From Bacteriovoracales bacterium (GTDB taxonomy: Bacteria; Bdellovibrionota; Bacteriovoracia; Bacteriovoracales; Bacteriovoracaceae), in assembly GCA_026713835.1 (NCBI GenBank), contig JAPONP010000067.1, forward strand, positions 1-50,270: DNA of 50,270 bases, read 5' to 3'. Position numbers and translations under genes: made by a program. Below are positions 8,635-18,343 of the stretch, in pieces. The notes under the pieces were generated by a model, which saw only the letters and a list, made by a program, of their open reading frames with translations, was not told the origin of the DNA and searched no databases. Numbering within the stretch: position 1 is the stretch's first letter; every line of letters starts with the position of its first letter.

Positions 8635-9380
8635 AGGTCTTACTTCTTCTTATATGGGCGTTTAAATTATCGGCCCTAGAACTTTTTTTAATCAATAGAG
8701 AGGGCGGAGAGAGAGAGTTTATAGCGGGAGATCTCTTAAAAGCTAGGCTTGAGGTTCATTCTAAGAATAGAAATCAAAATCTTGATAACTTTTTTCAATT
8801 TCTTGAAAAGGGAAAGCTGGGCCCATTTACGGTTATTGACCATCAAAAACCTATCGAAAACGATCAGGGTCTAAAAATTGAATCTATAGAACTCGATATT
8901 GTTTTAAGAGATGAGGTCAAAAGCAGTCAAGAATTATTTCACACTTACAATGATTCCCAAATACCAATTAGATTAAAAGGATTCAAATATAAATTTATAG
9001 GGCTTGAACCCAAAGTGAGCATATTCAATTTAGAACTACCGGAAAAGAAAAATTTAGGCTTGTGGATTCTTATTATTTCTATAACATTAGCTATCGGCAT
9101 TGTCTCATGGCATTTTTTTTCTAAAAGAAAGAGATCTTTAAATCAAGCCCGTAGAGATAAATTGAAATTGGTTGAACTTTTTTCAAACCTTAGAAGTCGA
9201 GAGAAGCTTGAACTTGTTTATGAAAAGAGAGCAATGTGGGAGCATAAGGTAAGGCTTGATGAAAGAAGAGGTTTTTATGCTGCCCTTAATCGCCACCAGT
9301 ATAAAAAAAACTGGACTTCCGATGACCTCAATGAAGTTTATAAAGAGGCAAAGAAAATAGAGATAAAATTTCATGGTTGA
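8631..9380 (+). CDS. Hypothetical membrane protein of the Bat operon
   Basis: 4-nt overlap with DUF58 gene and overlap with batA; N-terminal signal and one TM (LGLWILIISITLAIGIVSWHFF). Confidence 0.7.
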   Translation: MKVLLLLIWAFKLSALELFLINREGGEREFIAGDLLKARLEVHSKNRNQNLDNFFQFLEKGKLGPFTVIDHQKPIENDQGLKIESIELDIVLRDEVKSSQELFHTYNDSQIPIRLKGFKYKFIGLEPKVSIFNLELPEKKNLGLWILIISITLAIGIVSWHFFSKRKRSLNQARRDKLKLVELFSNLRSREKLELVYEKRAMWEHKVRLDERRGFYAALNRHQYKKNWTSDDLNEVYKEAKKIEIKFHG

Positions 9381-10359
9381 ATTTCGAAACCCTTATCTTT
9401 CCTTTTTGGCCGTCATCGCTCTAATAGTTTGGACATTAGATTATTATCATATTTTAAAAAGGCCTCAGATATTTTTCCCCCACTCATTTTTTAATAGTCT
9501 ATCTAAAAGAAGATTTGATATTAAAAGGCATTTTCTTTATCTTTGCGGTGTATTGTCTTGGGTTCTTATTGGAATTGCTTTAGCCGGACCTCGGATACCA
9601 TTAGATTTTATTAAAAATAAGCTTAAGGCAAATGACTTATATTTTGTGGTCGATGTGAGTCGTTCTATGCTGGCAGAAGATTTCAAGCCAAATCGTATAG
9701 AGGTGGCTAAAGAAAAAATTTCTGATTTTATAAAATTAAGACCAAGTGATCGAATTGGAATTATTATTTTTTCCCGAGAAGTTTTTACCTTGATGCCATT
9801 AACGACCGACCTGTCTTTAATTGATCAAGTGATTGGGGATATTACTGTCGGGCGCCTTGGAAGTGCGACAAATATAGGGGATGCTCTTGGTTTGGCTGTG
9901 GCCAGATTGATGAGATCTCAATCCAAAAATAAAATCATTATCCTTATGACGGATGGTGTGAGTAATGCCGGTAATATGGCCCCCCGAGAAGCTGCCAAGT
10001 TTGCAGCTAAGCAAAAAATAAAGATCTATAGTATTGGGATCGGTTCTTCCAAGGGGGCAAAATTGCCACTGGGGAACACTCCTTTTGGCAAACAATATCA
10101 AAATGTTCCCGGAGGAAGCATTGATTTAGAATTATTGAAAGATATGGCAAAGCTAACAGAAGGCAAGTCATATCTTGCTGAAAATGAGAGTGCATTAAAT
10201 GATATTTTTGGAGAAATCAATGCACTAGAAAAATCTGAAATTGATATTTCAGGACGGACAGTTTATAAGGAAAATTACTTAAAATATCTTGTGAGTGGCT
10301 TATGGATTTTAGTTCTTGTGGAGATATTTAGAAAGAAGATCGTGAGAGAGATATCATGA
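9373..10359 (+). CDS. batA: BatA-like VWA domain membrane protein
   Basis: DLYFVVDVSRSMLAEDFKPNRIEVAKE (MIDAS DxSxS), TDGVSNAGN; TM segments at both ends. Confidence 0.9.
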   Translation: MVEFRNPYLSFLAVIALIVWTLDYYHILKRPQIFFPHSFFNSLSKRRFDIKRHFLYLCGVLSWVLIGIALAGPRIPLDFIKNKLKANDLYFVVDVSRSMLAEDFKPNRIEVAKEKISDFIKLRPSDRIGIIIFSREVFTLMPLTTDLSLIDQVIGDITVGRLGSATNIGDALGLAVARLMRSQSKNKIIILMTDGVSNAGNMAPREAAKFAAKQKIKIYSIGIGSSKGAKLPLGNTPFGKQYQNVPGGSIDLELLKDMAKLTEGKSYLAENESALNDIFGEINALEKSEIDISGRTVYKENYLKYLVSGLWILVLVEIFRKKIVREIS

Positions 10360-12074
10360 GTTTTGTTTATAGTTCATGGCTTATTCCTCTTGTTTTTATA
10401 GGGATTTTTATTTGCTTTATCTTTTGGCAACAAGAAAAAAAAATAAGTCAGTGGGTTAAGGATCATTGGTTTTTTAAGAGAAGTTATTATTCAAAATGGT
10501 CATTCGTATTCTTTTCTTGCGCAATTATTCTTTTCTTTATTTCAATGGCTGACTTTAGAGGAAGGCCTCAAAATATAAAAACAAAAACACCCATTCAAAG
10601 AACAGCTATTTTAATAGATGTTTCTCTAAGTATGTTTGCTGAGGATATTAGGCCGAATCGATTAGAGAAAGCTATTCAGGTGGCTAAGCATTTTATAAGA
10701 AAGGCATTTGGGCATAGCATTTCCATTATGATTTTTTCTGATCACACCAGGCAACTGATACCTTTTACAGAAGATATTGATCTCTTGGACTCTCGTCTTA
10801 GCGCCCTAAAATTTCTAGATTTGAATAGGGGAGGATCGAAGGTGAGGGTGGCCATTCAAGAAACATTAGGTCATTTTATTGAGGAATCATCTGAAAAACA
10901 AATGCCTTATGGAAATATCGTGATTATTTCTGATAGTGATGAAACTTTTACCGAGTTTGACATTAAAGTCCCGGATACAATGACAGTGGCCTATATCGTT
11001 GTTGGAACAAAAGGCGGAGGAAAAATCCCTCTTCGAGAAAAAAATGGAATTCTTAGGGGATACAAAAAATATAAAAATAAAGAAGTTATCTCTAAAATAA
11101 ATGAATTTGAACTAAAAAAAATGAAGTCATCCATTAAAAATTTTCGATATTGGATACTTTCTTCTTATTCTATCCCAACTGAAGATATTATTCTTTACCT
11201 AAAAAAAACTCATCATTCAAAATTTATTAAAATGCATGGACTCGTTCGCCCTGTTTTAATGGAGTATTGGGTAGTGCCGGCAATTATTCTTTTTATTTTT
11301 TCAATCTTGCTAAAAATGGCACCGAGTTATAGGTTTGGTGTTTTTCTCCTTTTTTCTTTTTTATACCCTCTCTATTCTGAAGAGAGAGAAAGTTCACTTA
11401 TGAGTGATCCATTATATACAAAGTTTAAAAATGGAGAGGCCACCAAAAAAGAGCGATTGAAGATGGCTGAAAAATATTTAAAAAAAGAAAAGGTCGAAGA
11501 TGCTTTAAACATTTATGAAGAGAATCTTTCTTTTGATAATTTAAAGAATGACGAGTTTGGGCCTTCTGTTATCAATTACGGAATTTCTTTGATGAAAAAT
11601 GGACAAATCAAAAAAGGAGCAGAGCTATTAAACCAATATAAGAATAGTATATCCAATGATAACATAAAGAAATCTATCAATGAAAACATTATTGCATTGC
11701 TTAGAGAGCATCACCAAAAGGAAAATCAAAAATCAAAGAAAAATAATAAGAAAAAAAATAAAAATAAAGAAAATGAAAATGACGATCAATCTCAAGGGCA
11801 AAATAAGGAGGAGGGTAAAGAAAAACCAAATCAAAAAAAAGATAGTAATAATAGTAACGGGAAAAAATCAGATGAAAATATGAAAAAAAAGGATCATCAA
11901 AATAGTTCACCTAAGGATGAAAAAGAAGATTCTCGTGGAAGTATTGAAAAAAGAAAAAAAATTGAGCTTCCCACTATTTTAAATCAATTGGTCGATAAAG
12001 ATAAAAAACTTCAGGAAAAGATGCTTGATACAAGAACAAAATCGTCTCATCCAAAAGAAAAAAAGGATTGGTGA
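10356..12074 (+). CDS. batB: BatB-like VWA protein with C-terminal TPR-like/BatC-like and Lys/Asn-rich tail
   Basis: AILIDVSLSMFAEDIRPNRLEKAIQ; VEDALNIYEENLSF...; low-complexity K/N/E tail at about 11700-11960. Confidence 0.85.
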   Translation: MSFVYSSWLIPLVFIGIFICFIFWQQEKKISQWVKDHWFFKRSYYSKWSFVFFSCAIILFFISMADFRGRPQNIKTKTPIQRTAILIDVSLSMFAEDIRPNRLEKAIQVAKHFIRKAFGHSISIMIFSDHTRQLIPFTEDIDLLDSRLSALKFLDLNRGGSKVRVAIQETLGHFIEESSEKQMPYGNIVIISDSDETFTEFDIKVPDTMTVAYIVVGTKGGGKIPLREKNGILRGYKKYKNKEVISKINEFELKKMKSSIKNFRYWILSSYSIPTEDIILYLKKTHHSKFIKMHGLVRPVLMEYWVVPAIILFIFSILLKMAPSYRFGVFLLFSFLYPLYSEERESSLMSDPLYTKFKNGEATKKERLKMAEKYLKKEKVEDALNIYEENLSFDNLKNDEFGPSVINYGISLMKNGQIKKGAELLNQYKNSISNDNIKKSINENIIALLREHHQKENQKSKKNNKKKNKNKENENDDQSQGQNKEEGKEKPNQKKDSNNSNGKKSDENMKKKDHQNSSPKDEKEDSRGSIEKRKKIELPTILNQLVDKDKKLQEKMLDTRTKSSHPKEKKDW

Positions 12075-13732
12075 TGAAAATGATTTTCTATTTAATTCTG
12101 ATCTTAATTTTTTCCATCGGGGAATCGTTTGCAATTCACCTTGATATTGATGTAGAGCCTAGAAGGCCTCGTGTTAATTCATCTTATACGGTAACTTTTA
12201 GGATTGCTGTGAAGGATGATGAAGACCCTAGAGTTGATTTTAATACAATTGGAATGAATGCGATTGGTCGTCCTTCAAGGGGAATATCGGTGAGGACAAA
12301 GTTTATAAATGGAAAGCTTCTTACAGAAAAAGAGCTAACGTATTCTTACAAATTTATGAGCAAGAAAGAGGGAGATGCTGTTATAAAAGATATTAAGGTT
12401 AAAATTGGGAGCAAATCCTCCTCATTTCCTGATGTAAAAATCAAAATCTCTGCGGATGTTGGGAAATTAAAAAGTTTTTTTGTAGAAGCCGAAGTTCCGA
12501 AAAGAGAGGTTTTTGTTGGAGAAGGAATAACGATTAAGTATTATATGTATAGTAAGGGTAATGTAAAAAATTATGAATTAAAATCTTACCCTAAATTGAG
12601 TAAATTCTTAAAAAGATTTATTAATCGACCGGAGCGAGCACAAAGTGTTGAGATTGGTGGAGAGATCTTCCGTAGAGATTTACTGTATGCAGCTAGAGTT
12701 TTTCCGGAAAAGCCCGGAAAGTATTATATTGATCCAATGAGTGTACGAGTTGAGTATTCAAAAACTTCAACAACTAATCCATTTAGTTTAAATTTTTCAT
12801 TTCATCGAATTATGGTGAAAAATATTCATAGTGAAGAAGTCATCATTGTTGCCAAGCCGCTTCCTCCGGCACCTTTAGGGATCAATTTTACAGGGCTTGT
12901 CGGTAAGCACTCATTTAAGCTCACTCAAGCAAAAAATCGTTATGTGGTTAATGAGGCTATTGAAATCAATTTAGAGGTTTCAGGGGGAGGGGCCCTTGAA
13001 GCCTATACGCCGCCTGGAATTTACACTCATCCTGAAATGGAAGAGTTTGAAATGAGCAGTGATCTTCGTATTATTGATATGGAAAAAGCCAGTAAGATAT
13101 ATGAATACACCTATTTGCCAAGAAATCCATTAGAAATTAAAGCAAGTAAAATGGAGTTGGTTTATTTTGATCCTGATGAGATGCTTTACAAAAAGATAGA
13201 TTTTAACATCCCGGGTCTTGTGGCGAAGGGACTAAGTGATAGCTCTTTGCCTTCTGTTGATAATAAAGGGCCACATATAGAGAATAAAAATTTTGAAAAT
13301 AAAAATAATCCAGGGAGTGGGATTGTGGCACCTATTTGGAGTTATGATCTTTTTAATAAATTGAATGCATTAAGGTATATTAATGTATTTTTATTATTGA
13401 TACTTTTTGGACTGATCCTAAGTTTTCTCCTCTTTAGGAAAACAAAAAACTCAAGATTTGAAATGGCAAAAAGAATAGTTAAATCTTTAAGGAGAGGAGA
13501 GGTCACCTATTCAGACATATTTCAGTTATTCCAATTGGCTCGAATGGAATCTCAAGAGCCTTTGGAGGTATTTATAAAAAAACAAAATTTTAGCAAAAAA
13601 ACTCAAGATTATTTGTTGGATCTTGTAAAAAGCTCAGAGAAGTTTTTTTATTTGAAAGGTGAAGAAACTTTTCGATTTAAATATGATAAGGGCCCTTTTT
13701 CTGAGCTTTTATCATTTATATCAAAATGTTAA
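12068..13732 (+). CDS. batD: BatD (oxygen tolerance) family protein
   Basis: Signal peptide, beta-rich domain, GEGITIKYYMYSKGNVKNYEL, C-terminal TM; position following batB. Confidence 0.85.
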   Translation: MVMKMIFYLILILIFSIGESFAIHLDIDVEPRRPRVNSSYTVTFRIAVKDDEDPRVDFNTIGMNAIGRPSRGISVRTKFINGKLLTEKELTYSYKFMSKKEGDAVIKDIKVKIGSKSSSFPDVKIKISADVGKLKSFFVEAEVPKREVFVGEGITIKYYMYSKGNVKNYELKSYPKLSKFLKRFINRPERAQSVEIGGEIFRRDLLYAARVFPEKPGKYYIDPMSVRVEYSKTSTTNPFSLNFSFHRIMVKNIHSEEVIIVAKPLPPAPLGINFTGLVGKHSFKLTQAKNRYVVNEAIEINLEVSGGGALEAYTPPGIYTHPEMEEFEMSSDLRIIDMEKASKIYEYTYLPRNPLEIKASKMELVYFDPDEMLYKKIDFNIPGLVAKGLSDSSLPSVDNKGPHIENKNFENKNNPGSGIVAPIWSYDLFNKLNALRYINVFLLLILFGLILSFLLFRKTKNSRFEMAKRIVKSLRRGEVTYSDIFQLFQLARMESQEPLEVFIKKQNFSKKTQDYLLDLVKSSEKFFYLKGEETFRFKYDKGPFSELLSFISKC

Positions 13733-13755
13733 TGGGATGACTTTAGATTTAATAA

Positions 13756-14697
13756 ATGAAAACGATCAAGCATATAAGTGAAATTAAATCTCCTTTTATA
13801 GTTACTATTGGAAACTTTGATGGAGTTCATAAGGGACATCAAAGTTTATTTGGTGAGTTGAAAAAAAAGTCAAACAGGGATTCTCTAAAAACTTGTGCTA
13901 TTTCCTTTTATCCCCATCCTTTTGAAGTTCTAGGGTCTAAAGGGAACGATTTTCTTATTAGTTCATATGCGGGAAAAGAATATCTTATTAGAGATTTAGA
14001 TATTGATTATTTTCTTCCATTGAAATTCACAAAAGATTTCTCTACGAAAGATCCTGGAAGTTTTATAGAGGAACATTTGAAGTCTGATTATCTTAGAATT
14101 ATTCACTTGGGTCATGATTTTAATTTTGGATCAAACAAAAAAGGGAACTATGATTTCCTGAAAAATTACTTTTCATCAAGCTCAGTCATTGTTACAAAGC
14201 AAAATGAGTTTTATGTAGATGGAGGAGGTGTTTCATCTACAAGGATTAGAGATTTGATAAGGCGTGGGGAAATGTTAGAAGCGGCCACCCTTTTGGGGAG
14301 GCCGTTTGTTTTTGATGGAATTGTTAAGGAAGGAAAGGGGAGAGGCCGTCATATTGGTTTTCCGACAGCTAACATTGAGAGAGATCAAATGAGAGTTTGC
14401 CCCAAACTCGGTGTTTATATAACAAGAGTAATATATCAAGAGAGGTCTTATCATTCTGTAACTAATGTTGGAGTTAACCCTTCATTTGAAAAACGAACTA
14501 CACCAAGAATAGAAACTCATATTTTTGATTTTAACTCTAAGTTGTATGGAGAGGAAATTCAAATAGAATTTTTAAAAATAATAAGACCTGAGATTAAATT
14601 TTTGTCTTCTGAGGATCTTGCCTTTCAAATATCCAAGGATATTTCTTCGGCAAAAGAGTTTTTTCTAAATCAAGGAGAGAAAAGAATTTATGATTAA
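13756..14697 (+). CDS. ribF: Bifunctional riboflavin kinase/FAD synthetase
   Basis: TIGNFDGVHKGHQSLF, LGHDFNFGSNKKGN, VSSTRIRDLIRRGEM, GRGRHIGFPTANIE, GVNPSFE, ETHIFDF. Confidence 0.96.
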   Translation: MKTIKHISEIKSPFIVTIGNFDGVHKGHQSLFGELKKKSNRDSLKTCAISFYPHPFEVLGSKGNDFLISSYAGKEYLIRDLDIDYFLPLKFTKDFSTKDPGSFIEEHLKSDYLRIIHLGHDFNFGSNKKGNYDFLKNYFSSSSVIVTKQNEFYVDGGGVSSTRIRDLIRRGEMLEAATLLGRPFVFDGIVKEGKGRGRHIGFPTANIERDQMRVCPKLGVYITRVIYQERSYHSVTNVGVNPSFEKRTTPRIETHIFDFNSKLYGEEIQIEFLKIIRPEIKFLSSEDLAFQISKDISSAKEFFLNQGEKRIYD

Positions 14698-15382
14698 GCT
14701 CGCCCTGGTCGGGAAAAATATAAGTCATTCAAAATCTCATTTAGTTTACAAAAAGATTTTTAGTGAAGACATCCATTACGATCTTATTGATGTGAGAAAA
14801 GAAAAAGAACTTCCTCCGATAAGAAATCTTATGAAAATTTACCATGGTATTAATATCACTTCTCCATATAAAAAAAGTTATTTCGATGAAATCACCGTGG
14901 ATAATACCGCCAAAAAAATAGGGGCCATTAACTGTATTTCATTTCAGCCTCATCCATACGGAAGCAATACGGATTATTTTGCCATTAGAGATATTTTTTA
15001 TCAGTTGAAAAAGACATACTTAATTAGTCATATATTTATTCTTGGTGATGGAGTTATGTCAAAAACAACGCAATATTTTTTCAAATTTAATGATATTTCT
15101 TATAAGGTTTTATCAAGAAAATCCGGTGATAATATTAAACAAGTGGATTTTTCTGGATTTGATAACTCTCTTGTTATCAATACTTGCTCGAGAGATTTTG
15201 AATTTTTAGGAAAAATAAATAAAACGTCTCTTTTTTGGGATTATAATTATTCATTTGATCCGCATAAACTATATTTTGAGAAAAATGATCAATTATTACT
15301 CTACAAAGATGGATTTGATTTATTGAGTATTCAGGCTGAATACTGCTTATCTTTCTGGGGTTTTAATTCATTGAATAATTGA
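14690..15382 (+). CDS. aroE: Shikimate dehydrogenase-like protein (short)
   Basis: LVGKNISHSKSHLVY, NITSPYKKSYFDE, KKIGAINCI, GSNTDYFAI; C-terminal DLLSIQAEYCLSFWG. Confidence 0.82.
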   Translation: MIKLALVGKNISHSKSHLVYKKIFSEDIHYDLIDVRKEKELPPIRNLMKIYHGINITSPYKKSYFDEITVDNTAKKIGAINCISFQPHPYGSNTDYFAIRDIFYQLKKTYLISHIFILGDGVMSKTTQYFFKFNDISYKVLSRKSGDNIKQVDFSGFDNSLVINTCSRDFEFLGKINKTSLFWDYNYSFDPHKLYFEKNDQLLLYKDGFDLLSIQAEYCLSFWGFNSLNN

Positions 15383-15498
15383 TCTTATAACTTGATTATT
15401 TTGATTTCTAAACAGATTCTCTTCAATTGAGACCCTAAAACCTTTTATGTTTTAGCACGTTTTACCGATAAATTCAGGAGTATTTTTGAAGGGATATC

Positions 15499-17166
15499 AT
15501 GTTTAAAAAAGATTTTATTGAAATTGTCATCAACTCAAGCAGGGTGACATCAACAGACCTAAGATCTTTAGCTTCTAACAAGGACGAGGGGCTAGTAACA
15601 GAATTTGAATTACTTAATATTCCGGGGTTTAACGAAGCTGAATTTGCTTCAAGAATATCTAGAAAATATCAAATTCCATTGATCGATTTGACAAAAATAA
15701 AAATTTCAAGAGAAATAATTTCTTTGATGTCGAAAAGGCAAATTCTCCAGTTTCGAGCTATTCCCATTAAAAAAGAAGGTGAAAAAATAATTCTCATTAT
15801 ATTTGACCCTTCAGTTGTCAAGAATAAAGTTGAATTAAAAGCATTGCTTAGAAGTAATGTGGAGTTTGCCGTAACAAAAATTTCAGAATGGAAAAAATTA
15901 TTTCAAGAAATTAGAGAGAGTATTCTTGAACTCGTTGATTCTATTGAAGAAACAAAAGAAAATGATACTGTTAAAGAAGTTAACGAAGATGACATAGGTC
16001 AAGATGTTGTCCAGTTTGTTAATAAATTGCTTGTGGAATCATTTGTTATGAAAGCTTCAGATATCCACATTGAAAGTTATGAGAAGGCTTTTAGGATTCG
16101 TGTTCGAGTTGATGGAGATCTTGTAGAGTTGGCTTCTCCATCTAAGCATTACCAAATGCCGGTTGTATCGAGATTAAAAATTATGGCTTCGATGAATATT
16201 GCAGAAAGAAGGCTTCCTCAAGATGGACGAATTAAATTAAAAATAGGTAGAAGGCCTGTAGATTTTAGGGTTTCATCTCTTCCAACATTATTTGGAGAAA
16301 AAATAGTTTTACGAATTTTAGATCAATCTAATCTTCAATTAGATATGACTAATCTTGGGTTTGATAAAAAACAATTGAAAGTTTTTCAAAATGGAATTCA
16401 ACAACCCTACGGAATGTGTTTAGTTGTAGGGCCGACTGGATCCGGTAAAACAACAACTCTTTACTCTGCTCTTTCTGAAATGAATAATACGAAAAAAAAT
16501 CTCGTTACAGTTGAAGATCCCGTTGAATTTAATTTTGAAGGAATTAACCAAGTTAATGTTAAAGACGATATTGGCCTTACATTTGCTAGCGCTCTTAAAT
16601 CTTTTCTTCGTCAAGATCCTGATATTATGATGGTTGGTGAAATTCGAAATGTTGAAGTCGGAAAGATGGCGATAGAGGCAGCCTTGACCGGCCATATGGT
16701 TCTTTCGACTCTACATACCAATGACGCTCCGGGAACGATAAGTCGTCTTCTTAATATGGGGATTGATCCATTTTTATTAGTGGCTTCCTTAAACGTTGTT
16801 ACGGCCCAAAGGCTGTGCAAAAAAATTTGTCTCCATTGTAAAAGAGAAATATCGCTTCCTACTGAAGAGTTGGTTCAAATGGGTTTTTCATTAAAAATGG
16901 CTCCTAGGGTTAAAACATTTGAAGGGGAAGGGTGCAAAAGATGTGTTGGTACCGGTTACAAGGGACGAGTTGCTATTTATGAAGTTTTACCCATTAGCAA
17001 AGGGATAAGAAAATTAATTATGAAAAGAGCTTCTTCAGATGAGCTTAAAGACTGTGCTATTGAAGAAGGCATGAAAACCCTTAGAATGGCAGCATTGATG
17101 AAGGTTGCGCAGGGACTTATTCCTGTTGAAGAAGCTTTATCCAACTCAGCATCAGATAAAAAATAA
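15499..17166 (+). CDS. pilB: Type IV pilus assembly ATPase PilB
   Basis: VVGPTGSGKTTTLYSAL, VEDPVEFNFEGINQV, LRQDPDIMMVGEIRN, HTNDAPGTISRLLNMG, CxxC...CxxC zinc motif. Confidence 0.96.
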   Translation: MFKKDFIEIVINSSRVTSTDLRSLASNKDEGLVTEFELLNIPGFNEAEFASRISRKYQIPLIDLTKIKISREIISLMSKRQILQFRAIPIKKEGEKIILIIFDPSVVKNKVELKALLRSNVEFAVTKISEWKKLFQEIRESILELVDSIEETKENDTVKEVNEDDIGQDVVQFVNKLLVESFVMKASDIHIESYEKAFRIRVRVDGDLVELASPSKHYQMPVVSRLKIMASMNIAERRLPQDGRIKLKIGRRPVDFRVSSLPTLFGEKIVLRILDQSNLQLDMTNLGFDKKQLKVFQNGIQQPYGMCLVVGPTGSGKTTTLYSALSEMNNTKKNLVTVEDPVEFNFEGINQVNVKDDIGLTFASALKSFLRQDPDIMMVGEIRNVEVGKMAIEAALTGHMVLSTLHTNDAPGTISRLLNMGIDPFLLVASLNVVTAQRLCKKICLHCKREISLPTEELVQMGFSLKMAPRVKTFEGEGCKRCVGTGYKGRVAIYEVLPISKGIRKLIMKRASSDELKDCAIEEGMKTLRMAALMKVAQGLIPVEEALSNSASDKK

Positions 17167-17179
17167 AGGGGAATTTAGA

Positions 17180-18343
17180 GTGTCAGAAGAAAAAAAACAA
17201 GAATTAAATAAAACATCTTCTCTATCAAAAAAGAACGGAGAAAATGCTAGTAAAGCTGTTCAAATGTTACCTCTTCTTAAAATGATGATAGGCAATGGGG
17301 CAAGTGATTTGCATATAACTCTTAATTCTCCCCCTGCGATGAGAGTTCACGGAGGTATCGTAAAGGTAAAGTCTCCCCCTTTAAATGCACAAGATATTAA
17401 AGTTTTACTTTCTCAAATCATGACGGCTTCTAATAAAAGAGAATTTGAAAAAAATTTAGAAGTAGATTTTTCATTTGAAATTAAAAACTTATCTCGGTTT
17501 CGAGTAAATGTATTTCGATCTAGAGGTGCTATGGCCGCTGTTTTGAGAGCGATACCTAACTCAATTCCAGACATGGATACGCTTAATTTGCCTACAGTTA
17601 TACGAGAAATGACTAATATACATAAGGGATTGATATTGGTAACCGGGCCGACAGGTTCAGGGAAATCTACAACATTGGCAAGTATTATTGATCATTTAAA
17701 CACTAAAATGGCATCTCATATTGTTACAATAGAAGACCCTGTAGAGTTTGTCCATCCTCATAAATTATCTATTGTCAATCAAAGAGAGCTTGGCAATGAT
17801 ACTCATTCATTTCAAAAAGGTCTTAAATCTCTCTTGAGACAGGATCCAGACATTGTTTTAGTGGGGGAGCTTCGAGATCAAGATACTATTGAAGCCGCCT
17901 TGACAATTTCAGAAACAGGACACTTGGTATTTGGAACTCTTCACACAAACTCAGCAGCCGAAACAATCAGTCGTCTCATTAACTCTTTCCCCGCAGACAA
18001 GCAAAATCAAATTAGAACATTGTTAGCTTTTTCTCTCCAGGGAGTAATTAGTCAGCAATTGATTAAAAAATCATTTGAAAATGGTCGAGTTTTATCATTA
18101 GAAATTTTATCGGTAAATACGAGTATTTCAAATTTGATTCGTGAGAATAAATTGCATCAAATTTATTCTCAAATGCAAATTGGGCAAGATAAAAGCGGAA
18201 TGATTACAATGAATCAGTCTCTCTATAAATTAACAGATAAAGGTGATATTAATAAAAAAGTAGCGATGGCCTATAGTAGCGCTCCCGATGAATTAGCTAC
18301 AATGTTAGGGATTGATGGTGATTCAAAAAGGAGTAAATCATGA
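17180..18343 (+). CDS. pilT: Type IV pilus retraction ATPase PilT
   Basis: GTG start at 17180 proposed; LVTGPTGSGKSTTLASIIDHLN, IEDPVEFVH, LRQDPDIVLVGELRD, LHTNSAAETISRLI. Confidence 0.95.
   Translation: MSEEKKQELNKTSSLSKKNGENASKAVQMLPLLKMMIGNGASDLHITLNSPPAMRVHGGIVKVKSPPLNAQDIKVLLSQIMTASNKREFEKNLEVDFSFEIKNLSRFRVNVFRSRGAMAAVLRAIPNSIPDMDTLNLPTVIREMTNIHKGLILVTGPTGSGKSTTLASIIDHLNTKMASHIVTIEDPVEFVHPHKLSIVNQRELGNDTHSFQKGLKSLLRQDPDIVLVGELRDQDTIEAALTISETGHLVFGTLHTNSAAETISRLINSFPADKQNQIRTLLAFSLQGVISQQLIKKSFENGRVLSLEILSVNTSISNLIRENKLHQIYSQMQIGQDKSGMITMNQSLYKLTDKGDINKKVAMAYSSAPDELATMLGIDGDSKRSKS

Noticed and set aside
11680-11910. Lys-rich and Tyr/Phe-rich ORFs on both strands
   Set aside because: Artefacts of the AAA/AAT-rich tail of the BatB ORF in alternative frames.
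14690-15382. aroE as a pseudogene because it is short (230 aa)
   Set aside because: N-terminal substrate motifs, NTD motif and the C-terminal helix (DLLSIQAEYCLSFWG) are all present in one frame; looks compact rather than broken.
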